Source: CAHJXG01 sp964235485
Lineage (GTDB): Bacteria; Pseudomonadota; Alphaproteobacteria; Acetobacterales; Acetobacteraceae
Length of the DNA stretch: 64,000 bases
Direction of reading: 5' to 3'
NCBI GenBank assembly: GCA_964235485.1
Contig: CAXSAZ010000018.1
Coordinates: forward strand, 1-64,000
This document shows, in pieces, positions 32,579 to 39,740 of the stretch. How positions within the stretch are numbered: the stretch's first letter is position 1; the number at the start of each line of letters is the position of its first letter. The position numbers and the translations under genes were made by a program. The notes beneath the pieces were generated by a model. That model was not told the origin of the DNA. It saw only the letters and a list, made by a program, of their open reading frames with translations, and did not search any database.

Positions 32579-34294
32579 ATGCCCGCACCCCCCACCCAGG
32601 CGCCATGCGACACCGACGTGCTCATCGTCGGGGCCGGGCCTGTCGGACTGACCCTGGCGTGCGCCTTGCGGCACCACGGCGTGCGCTGCCGCATCCTGGA
32701 AGAGCAAACCGAGCCGAAGCCTTATTCCAGGGCCAACAACTTCTGGGCCCGGACGCAGGAGCTGCTGGCAAGCATCGGCGTCCTCGACGCCCTGGCGGAG
32801 AAGGCGTATCGCATCGACGAGATCAACACGGTGCTCAACGGGCGGCCGGTCAACCCCGTCGAGATCGACCAAGTTGCCAGCCCCTACCCAAAGGTCCTTT
32901 ACAGCGGCCAGGACGTCATCGAAACGACCCTGTCGGACATCGCCGCGCAGCGGGGCGCCCCCGTTGAGCGCGGCTGCAAGGTGGTCGGCATCGAGCAGGA
33001 CGGGGAGGGCGTGGACGTCGAGTTCAAGCGCCCGGCGGGGGAGGACGGGGCCGGCGCCGCATCGTCCGAACGGCTGCGGTGCCGGTTCCTCGTCGGCGCG
33101 GACGGGAACGAGGGGACCGTGCGCAAGGCCGTCGGCCTCGATTTCCAAACGGAGCGCCTTCCGGACCGCATCAACCGCCAGGTGGACGCCAAGCTCCGCT
33201 GGCGCCGTCCCACGGAGCCGAACCAGCTTTGGTTCTTCTATTACCACAACGGTTTCTGCGGCGTGCTGCCGGTTTGGGGAGGCTACCATCGCCTGTTCTT
33301 CCTCCAGGACGACGCTGGCGTGCCGGACCGCGATCCGACGCTGGAGGAGATCCAGGCCCTCGCCCGCGAGGTGACGGAGGACGACACGCTCACGCTTTCC
33401 GATCCGGTCTGGTTCAGCCATAGCCGGTTCCAGCACGGCACGGCCCCGGGCTATGCGCGCGGGCGCGTTTTCCTTGCCGGCGACGCCGGGCACACCACGC
33501 TGCCGATTGGCGGCCAAGGGATGAACGCCGGCTTCCACGATGCGGTGACGCTGGCGTGGCGGCTGGCCATGACGCTCGGCGGCCACGCCCGGCCGGTCGT
33601 GCTCGACTCCTACGGCGCCGAGCGGGGGGGCGAGCACGCCCGCCTCGACGAGCAGCAGGCCACCGGGTTCCGGCGTGTCGCGTATCGCGGTCCCGTCGCC
33701 GACTTTGCGCTCGATGTCGGGGCGAAGCTCGTGCCGGACATCGGCTCCCGCATCCAGGGCACCGACGACCTTCAGCAGCTTTCGGTGAGCTACCCGAAAA
33801 GCCCGCTGAACGATGACCACATCGGCCTGCGCCAGTTGCTGCGCGCCCATGTGCCCCATGCAGGGGACCGTGCCCCGGACGCCGAGGTGACCGACGAGGC
33901 CGGCCGCGCGACGAACCTGTTCTCCCATATCTACAACGCCGATGGCCGGAGCTGGGGGTGGCCGCTGCTCGCCTTCGACGGCCGGAAGGACGGCGCGGGA
34001 CAGCAGCTCGTGAAGGCGCTGGCCGAGGTCGCGGGCTGGGAGTGCGTGCGGCCACGGCTGGTCCTGGCCGGGCCGCTCGTTGCGAAGGCTGAGGCAGGAA
34101 GCGCGGCCGTTCTTTCGGACATGGACGCGCGTGCGCACGCGGCGTATGCGCTTGATGGCCTGCCGTCCCTCGTCCTGATCCGTCCGGACGGTCACATCGC
34201 CTTCCGTGGCCCGGCGAGCCGGCCCGAACTGCTCAAGGATTACTGCGAAAGGATGTTCGGCGCGCCGGCGGCCACGCACGGATCGGAAGCGTGA
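32579..34294 (+). CDS. FAD-dependent aromatic monooxygenase (PheA/TfdB family)
   Basis: Class A flavin hydroxylase of 571 residues. The Rossmann GxGxxG is VLIVGAGPVGLTLA (about residues 14-27), the DG motif is in LVGADGNEGTVRKAVG, and the GD motif is FLAGDAGHTTLPIGGQGMNAG. The C-terminal thioredoxin-like domain (about 430-560) ends in LVLIRPDGHIAFRG, as in phenol hydroxylases. It presumably hydroxylates a phenolic or polyketide-like compound, controlled by the upstream MarR. The ATG at 32579 is preceded by CCGGAG. Confidence 0.9.
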   Translation: MPAPPTQAPCDTDVLIVGAGPVGLTLACALRHHGVRCRILEEQTEPKPYSRANNFWARTQELLASIGVLDALAEKAYRIDEINTVLNGRPVNPVEIDQVASPYPKVLYSGQDVIETTLSDIAAQRGAPVERGCKVVGIEQDGEGVDVEFKRPAGEDGAGAASSERLRCRFLVGADGNEGTVRKAVGLDFQTERLPDRINRQVDAKLRWRRPTEPNQLWFFYYHNGFCGVLPVWGGYHRLFFLQDDAGVPDRDPTLEEIQALAREVTEDDTLTLSDPVWFSHSRFQHGTAPGYARGRVFLAGDAGHTTLPIGGQGMNAGFHDAVTLAWRLAMTLGGHARPVVLDSYGAERGGEHARLDEQQATGFRRVAYRGPVADFALDVGAKLVPDIGSRIQGTDDLQQLSVSYPKSPLNDDHIGLRQLLRAHVPHAGDRAPDAEVTDEAGRATNLFSHIYNADGRSWGWPLLAFDGRKDGAGQQLVKALAEVAGWECVRPRLVLAGPLVAKAEAGSAAVLSDMDARAHAAYALDGLPSLVLIRPDGHIAFRGPASRPELLKDYCERMFGAPAATHGSEA

Positions 34295-34496
34295 GCGCAG
34301 TCGCCCCAGCCCCGGCCGTGATCCAGGCGATGCGGACGGAGATCAGGCGTCTCAGGTCCAGCATACGGTTCAGGCATGGGGCGGCGGGAGCGAGGCGGTT
34401 TGGCGCGGCTGCATCGCGGTCAACGACCGGGATTTTGGCCCATCCGACGATGGCGAAGGGCTTGAACGCGCTTTTTGCCCGAATCCCGGCCCGGTG

Positions 34497-35030
34497 ATGC
34501 CGACCACTCAGCTACGCACTCCCCGCCTGGTCATGCGCCGCTTCGTGCCCAGTGATGCCGCCCGGGTCCACGAGATCCAGTCGGATTGGGACGTGGCGCG
34601 TATGCTGCGGATGGCCTCCTATCCGCCCGGCCGCGCCGGCCTCGAAGCCTGGCTGGAGGAGCATGAAGCCGAGTGGCTGGCGGGCACGGCCTACCGGTTC
34701 GGGCTTGTCCTCGACGGGCGCATCATCGGATGTGCCGACGTGGACGAAATTCGGGATGGAGCGGGGGAGTTGGGCTACTGGCTCGACCGGGCCTGGTGGG
34801 GCCAGGGTCTCGCTGGCGAAGCCGCCGCCGCGGTGCGGGAATTCGCCCTGGGCGCGCTGGGCCTGCGCCGTCTCTTGTCGGGCCATGCCGTGGACAACCC
34901 CGCATCGGGCCGCATCCTGATCCGGTTGGGCTTCGAGGTTGCTGGCGAGGAGCCGCAATGGTACCGGTCCCGGCAGGCCGAGGTCGCACATCGGCGTTAC
35001 GTCCTCGATGCCCCCAGCCTGACAACTTGA
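34497..35030 (+). CDS. GNAT family N-acetyltransferase
   Basis: RimJ/RimL-type acetyltransferase of 177 residues. It begins TTQLRTPRLVMRRFVPSDAARV and contains ELGYWLDRAWWGQGLAGEAAAAV, the acetyl-CoA loop, and the NPASGRILIRLGFEVAGE C-terminal motif. The 200 bases between the FAD hydroxylase and this gene hold no recognisable gene. Start at the ATG at 34497 by fit to the fold; the open frame extends upstream without meaning. Confidence 0.85.
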   Translation: MPTTQLRTPRLVMRRFVPSDAARVHEIQSDWDVARMLRMASYPPGRAGLEAWLEEHEAEWLAGTAYRFGLVLDGRIIGCADVDEIRDGAGELGYWLDRAWWGQGLAGEAAAAVREFALGALGLRRLLSGHAVDNPASGRILIRLGFEVAGEEPQWYRSRQAEVAHRRYVLDAPSLTT

Positions 35031-35051
35031 AGCCAGGTTTGCTTTTCGGCG

Positions 35052-35909
35052 ATGACCCGGCGCCCGCAAACCGCAACACCCAGACCAGAGGGGATGCCCG
35101 ACCTGACGCCAGGCCGGATGCACAGGGTCGCGCAGCACCGCTGCGCGCTGCCGGGCGTGGAGGCGATGACGCTGCTGACCGGCCATGCCTTTCCGCGCCA
35201 TGCGCATGACGGCTTTGGGATCGGGGTGATGGATGCCGGCGCGCAGCGGTCATGGAGCGGCATCGGCTGGGTGGAGGCCAAGGCCGGCGACGTGATCACG
35301 GTGAATCCGGGCGAGATGCACGACGGCGCCCCGATTGGCGGCGCGCGCGGCTGGCGGATGCTCTACCTCGACCCTGCCCTTGTCGCGCGCGAGCTGGCGG
35401 AGGAAGGCGAGGACCGGCCGGAGATCGCGCGCCCCGCCCTGCGCGACCCGGTGCTTGCTGGCCTGTTCGCCCGCCTGTTCGTGCGGGCGACCGCCGCCGC
35501 GCCGGAGCCGCTTGCCCTGGAGGAGGACCTGCTGCGGACACTGGCTCACCTGCTGCTGCGGCACGGGACGCGCCCGCGCCCGGTGCCCCGGGCATCCCCT
35601 GCCGTGGCGGTGGCCCGGCGGCACTTGGACGAGGCGCCGGAGGTGCCGGCCACCTTGGCTGAACTGGCGGCGCTGTCCGGGGTGAGCCGCTTCCAGCTCC
35701 TGCGCGGCTTTACGCGCGAAACGGGCGTGACACCGCACGCCTACCTGCTCCAGCGCCGGGTGCGGCTTGCCCGGCAGATCCTCGCCGCGGGCCGCGCTCC
35801 GGCCGAGGCGGCACTGGAAGCGGGCTTTGCGGACCAAAGCCACATGACGCGCGCCTTCCGCCGCCAGTTCGGCATCACCCCTGGCCGCTACCGGGCCGCC
35901 CTCGCCTGA
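35052..35909 (+). CDS. AraC family transcriptional regulator
   Basis: Regulator with an N-terminal AraC-binding cupin (LLTGHAFPRHAHDGFGIGVM, then ITVNPGEMHDG) and a C-terminal HTH pair (LAALSGVSRFQLLRGFTRETG and AALEAGFADQSHMTRAFRRQFGITPGRYR), 285 residues from the first ATG. An ATG at 35094 or later would also fit. Often such proteins regulate amino-acid exporters; here the neighbours are an acetyltransferase and a methyltransferase. Confidence 0.85.
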   Translation: MTRRPQTATPRPEGMPDLTPGRMHRVAQHRCALPGVEAMTLLTGHAFPRHAHDGFGIGVMDAGAQRSWSGIGWVEAKAGDVITVNPGEMHDGAPIGGARGWRMLYLDPALVARELAEEGEDRPEIARPALRDPVLAGLFARLFVRATAAAPEPLALEEDLLRTLAHLLLRHGTRPRPVPRASPAVAVARRHLDEAPEVPATLAELAALSGVSRFQLLRGFTRETGVTPHAYLLQRRVRLARQILAAGRAPAEAALEAGFADQSHMTRAFRRQFGITPGRYRAALA

Positions 35910-35982
35910 GGCGGGGCTGCAATCCCGTTCAAGACACCCGCGCCTGCTTGTGGAAGCAACGGCCTGCAGGGAGAACAGGCGC

Positions 35983-36786
35983 ATGGGCGGCTACGTTCAC
36001 GGCTACGACGGGCGGGAAGTGGCGCGGCTCGCGGACCAGGCGCGCACCTTGGAGGAGCTGCTGCACGCGGACATGGCCTTCCCGGACGGCAGCGCGGTGC
36101 TGGAAGCGGGCTGCGGCACGGGGGCGCAGACGGTGGCACTCGCGCGGCGCAGCCCGGGCGCGCGCATCACCGCCGTGGACGTGTCGGCGGCATCGCTGGC
36201 GGAGGCGCAGGCACGGGTCTCGGCGGCGGGCCTGGGCAACGTCGAGTTCCGGCAGGCCGACCTTCGCGCGCTTCCCTTCGCCCCGGCGTCCTTCGATCAC
36301 GTCCTTCTTTGCTTCGTGCTGGAACACCTGCCCGACCCTGCCGCGGCGCTCGTGGCCCTGCGTTCCCATCTCCGGCCAGGCGGCACGATCACCGTCATCG
36401 AGGGCGACCACGGCTCCACATGCTTCCATCCCGAAAGCGAGGCCGCGCGCGCCGCCATCGCGTGCCAGGTGGAGCTGCAGCGCCGGGCAGGCGGGGACGC
36501 GACCATCGGGCGCCGGCTCTACCCGCTGCTGGCCGGAACCGGCTTCGAGGCGGTGCGGGTTTCGCCGCGCATGGTCTATGTGGACGCGAGCAGGCCTGAT
36601 CTGGCGGACGGTTTCATCCGGCACACCTTCACGGCGATGGTCGAGGGCATCCGGGAGAGCGCGCTCGCCGCGGGCCTCGCCACGCCGGACGCCTTCGATG
36701 CCGGCACCCGCGCGCTGCACCGGACGGCCGAGCCTGACGGGGTGTTCTGCTACACGTTCTTCAAGGCGGTGGCACGGCCGGTGTGA
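35983..36786 (+). CDS. Class I SAM-dependent methyltransferase
   Basis: Rossmann-fold methyltransferase of 267 residues. Motif I is VLEAGCGTGAQTVALA, motif post-I ITAVDVSAAS, motif II FDHVLLCFVLEHLPDP, motif III LRPGGTITVIEGDHGS. The ATG at 35983 has AGGGAG about ten bases upstream and is preferred over a GTG at 35950. Substrate unknown; UbiE/arsenite-type proteins look similar but no Cys triad for arsenic is seen. Confidence 0.88.
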   Translation: MGGYVHGYDGREVARLADQARTLEELLHADMAFPDGSAVLEAGCGTGAQTVALARRSPGARITAVDVSAASLAEAQARVSAAGLGNVEFRQADLRALPFAPASFDHVLLCFVLEHLPDPAAALVALRSHLRPGGTITVIEGDHGSTCFHPESEAARAAIACQVELQRRAGGDATIGRRLYPLLAGTGFEAVRVSPRMVYVDASRPDLADGFIRHTFTAMVEGIRESALAAGLATPDAFDAGTRALHRTAEPDGVFCYTFFKAVARPV

Positions 36787-37006
36787 CCGCCTTCCAAGCC
36801 GGCTGCTCGGCGCCTGACAGCGTGACTGACCCGTGCCGGGCGGGGAGCCTGCCGAGGACGCCGGGCATCGTCCGCGGCGGTGCGGGTCGCCCGTGCCACC
36901 GCTCCAGCCTGGTCCTGCTTGGCGTCGAACCGGCGCGGTGGTCAGCTACGGGACGGTCCGGGCCTGAAGCCTGCGTTTCGGCCCCGAACCGCAGGAGGGT
37001 GCGGCG

Positions 37007-38002
37007 TCATGGCGTCGCCAATCCCTCGATCCCCGCCACGATCCGGTCCACCGCCCGCCGCGCTTCCGGCACCAGCCCGGCGAAGTCCGCATACCCGTGC
37101 ACCAGCGCGTTCTCCTCGATCACCGCCGCCTGCACGCCCGCCCGTTGCAGCGCCGCCGCATACGCCGTGCCCTGGTCGCGCAGCGGATCGAACCCCGCCA
37201 CCGTGATCAAGGCCGGCGCCGCCCGCGACAGGTCCGCCCGGATCGGCGACAGCCGCGGGTCCGAAGGCTCCGCGCCTGGCGGGATCAGCGCCGCGGCGCA
37301 GGCCCGCATCGCTTCCGCCGTCAGCAGAAAGCCCTCCGCGAACAGATGCAGGCTCGGGTAATGCCCTTCCGAATGCGCCGCGTCCGCTTCCACCATATCG
37401 ACCACGGGATAGATCAGCACCTGGCCGTCCACGCCCTCCGCGTTTCGCGCCAAGCCCGCCGCGAGATTCGCCCCGGCGCTGTCGCCGCCCACCAGCAGCG
37501 GCCCGGCCCAGCCCCGGCCGCGCACCCAGTCCAAAGCCGCCCGCGCGTCGTCATGCGCCGCCGGGAACGGGTGCTCAGGCGCCAGGCGATAACCGGGCGA
37601 CACGACCCGCAGCCCGGTGCGCGCCGCGATCCGCCGGCACAGGCCGTCGCGCAGCGCCGGCGCCCCCATGATGAAGCCGCCCCCGTGGAAGAACAGCAGC
37701 GTGCCGCCCGCCGCGCGTCCCTTCGGCTTGTACTCGCGCCCCGGCGGGAGGCCGGGCACCGCGAGCGGCCCCGCAATGGCCCCGGGATCGCCGCGCAGGC
37801 CCGCAAGCGACAACAGCGCCGCGTACTCCGTCCGCGTGTGCTCCATCGGCTGTGGCCGCGGCACCCGGCGGCGCACGAAGCGCACCACGGCCGACATCGC
37901 CGGGTCCATCCGCTTGCCGTCCGCGCGCAGGCTGCCGCCCATCGCCGCCCCAAAGGCGAGGCCCGCCCGCATCCCCGCCCGCCGCCAGAACCAGTGATCC
38001 AT
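37007..38002 (-). CDS. Alpha/beta hydrolase, hormone-sensitive lipase (HSL) family
   Basis: Esterase of 331 residues. The oxyanion motif HGGGFIMG, the nucleophile elbow GDSAG, an Asp near GFDPLRDQG and a His in LVHGYADFAG make the complete HSL-family catalytic set. A small N-terminal cap precedes the core. It stands alone, convergent with the methyltransferase across a 220-base gap in which I see no gene. Confidence 0.9.
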   Translation of the reverse strand: MDHWFWRRAGMRAGLAFGAAMGGSLRADGKRMDPAMSAVVRFVRRRVPRPQPMEHTRTEYAALLSLAGLRGDPGAIAGPLAVPGLPPGREYKPKGRAAGGTLLFFHGGGFIMGAPALRDGLCRRIAARTGLRVVSPGYRLAPEHPFPAAHDDARAALDWVRGRGWAGPLLVGGDSAGANLAAGLARNAEGVDGQVLIYPVVDMVEADAAHSEGHYPSLHLFAEGFLLTAEAMRACAAALIPPGAEPSDPRLSPIRADLSRAAPALITVAGFDPLRDQGTAYAAALQRAGVQAAVIEENALVHGYADFAGLVPEARRAVDRIVAGIEGLATP

Positions 38003-38069
38003 GCAGCCCCAACTTGCCCCGGCGCCCCCGGTTGCAAGCCCTGCGGCGGCGCAGCCGCGCCCCCAGGCC

Positions 38070-38849
38070 TTATCGCCGGCGGATCAGGCCCAGGCCCAGC
38101 AGCGCCGCGCCGAGCAGGGCGGCCGTCCTCGGTTCCGGCACCGGCACCGGGTCCGGCGGCGGCGGGGGCGGGGGCGCCGCGGTGTAGGTGTAGGTGACCA
38201 CCGCCTGCGCCCGCGCCGCCGTGTTCTGGGTGATGACCAGGTTGCCGCCGGTGGCGTTGGCGACCGTGCGCGTGCCCGTGTAAACCGGAAGCGTCGCCAC
38301 GCCGCTGCCCTGGAAAAACGGCAAGGTGCCCGTTTGCGCGAACAGGTCCAGCGTGTTGCTGGCGGCGCTGGTGCCGGTTTGGCTGAACGGCAGCTTGGCG
38401 CCCGGCGCCAGCGACTGGTTGGCCACGCTGATGAGCGGCGGCAAGGCTTCCAGCAGGTAAGGTGTGGAGTTGGTGGCAGGGGTGGTGATGCCGGGGCCGG
38501 TCGTGTTGTTGCTGGGCGAAAGCAGGCGCACGCGCAGGTTGGCGACGTAGGACCTGACCGTGGCCGTGGATGCGCCCGTGTTCTGCAGGGACCCCGTCGA
38601 GTTGGCGTCCGCGTAAAGCGAGAGCGTGGCCCCGGTCAGCGTGCCGAGCGTGGGATCGAACTGCGGCACCTGGATCTTTTGGGACACCCCATTCCAGTCG
38701 GTTTGGGTAAAGAACTGCGGCGCGGTCGCCGGGTCAGGGCCGTTGGCAGCGGAGTACCAGGCCTTGTAGGTGATCACGGATGCGGAGGCCGGAACCGCCG
38801 CGAGCAGCGCCACCGCCGCGGTGGCGGCCATTGTGGAGGCATGGCGCAT
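38070..38849 (-). CDS. PEP-CTERM sorting domain protein, choice-of-anchor E type
   Basis: Exported protein of 259 residues with a signal peptide (AVALLAAVPASASV) and a C-terminal PEP-CTERM tripartite tail: VPEPRTAALLGAALLGLGLIRRR, that is PEP box, membrane helix and Arg cluster. The tail is recognised by exosortase, which removes it. The mature domain begins with QTDWNGVSQKIQVPQFDP and is about 200 residues of beta-rich sequence, shared with the neighbouring gene. No exosortase gene is in the window. Confidence 0.88.
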   Translation of the reverse strand: MRHASTMAATAAVALLAAVPASASVITYKAWYSAANGPDPATAPQFFTQTDWNGVSQKIQVPQFDPTLGTLTGATLSLYADANSTGSLQNTGASTATVRSYVANLRVRLLSPSNNTTGPGITTPATNSTPYLLEALPPLISVANQSLAPGAKLPFSQTGTSAASNTLDLFAQTGTLPFFQGSGVATLPVYTGTRTVANATGGNLVITQNTAARAQAVVTYTYTAAPPPPPPPDPVPVPEPRTAALLGAALLGLGLIRRR

Positions 38850-38889
38850 GGAAGCTTCCTTTCCCTTTCGTGGCCGCCGCCGCGCGGCG

Positions 38890-39585
38890 TCAGGACCGCC
38901 GGCGCAACAGGCCGATGCCCAGCAGGCCCGCCCCCAGCAGCGCCGCCGACGCCGGCTCCGGCACCTCCGCCGCCACCACGTCATAGGTGTAGGTGACCGT
39001 GACCTCCGCCCGCGCCCTCGTGGTCTGGGCAATCTCCAGGTTGCCGCCGGTGGTGGCCGAGCTGGACTCCGTTATGGTGGACAGCGGGAAGGTCAGGTTG
39101 TCCGTGCCGAGGTAGGGCGCAAAGGTGCTGGCCGTGGCCGAGTTGATGGCAGAACTGTTGATCGGGCCGAACGTCAGGGCGTCGCCGGCGTCCACGCTTG
39201 CGTTGGTGAAGTTGAACAATTCCGGACTGACGATGAGCGGGGCCGCAAGCCCCGGCGCCAGCACGGAAATGTTCAGCGCCGCGGAGTAAAGCTCGACGTC
39301 GGCCGTGGTCTCGCCCTTGTTCTGCAACGACCCGGACGAGACGATGTTGCCATACAGCAGCAGGTCAACGCCGGTGAGCGTGCCGAGCGCCGGGTCGAAC
39401 TGTGGCAGCACAACGTCCTGCGTCGTGCCGTCCCAATCGGTTGTCGCGAAATCCTGCGGATTCAGCGCGGGATCGAGGTTGTTGTTGCCGGGAAAGAATT
39501 GGCTGTAGCTGAGGGTGGCCGCTTCCGCCGCCCCCTGGGCGGCAAGAAGGGCGGACAGCGCCGCAAGTCCCACGAAAACGCGCAT
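38890..39585 (-). CDS. PEP-CTERM sorting domain protein, paralogue of the next gene
   Basis: Exported protein of 231 residues with a signal peptide ending in AAEAA and a C-terminal VPEPASAALLGAGLLGIGLLRRR tail. It aligns along its length with the neighbouring gene at 38070-38849: TTDWDGTTQDVVLPQFDPALGTLTG against QTDWNGVSQ...VPQFDPTLGTLTG, and GSLQNKG against GSLQNTG. The pair therefore arose by tandem duplication and now differs considerably. They share direction and are 40 bases apart. Confidence 0.88.
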   Translation of the reverse strand: MRVFVGLAALSALLAAQGAAEAATLSYSQFFPGNNNLDPALNPQDFATTDWDGTTQDVVLPQFDPALGTLTGVDLLLYGNIVSSGSLQNKGETTADVELYSAALNISVLAPGLAAPLIVSPELFNFTNASVDAGDALTFGPINSSAINSATASTFAPYLGTDNLTFPLSTITESSSATTGGNLEIAQTTRARAEVTVTYTYDVVAAEVPEPASAALLGAGLLGIGLLRRRS

Positions 39586-39740
39586 GGTTGAACTCCTACA
39601 CTGTCTCGGCCCGGCCCGGCGTCCGCAACCTCAAGTGGTGGCCAATCCAAGATCCATGCCAATGAACTAAACATTTGATATTGTGGGAAGTGAGTCCAGC
39701 AACCAAGCAGCGAGTGTCGGGATGCTTTACACCCCATTCC

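Noticed and set aside
31507..34279. Long minus-strand open frames opposite the MarR/ABM/FAD hydroxylase genes
   Set aside because: The plus-strand proteins have clear families and motifs; the antisense products have none and no ribosome sites.
34295..34496. Gap with a short open frame before the GNAT gene
   Set aside because: Looked for transposase or integrase remnants; nothing recognisable, and the frame merges into the GNAT gene without a start signal.
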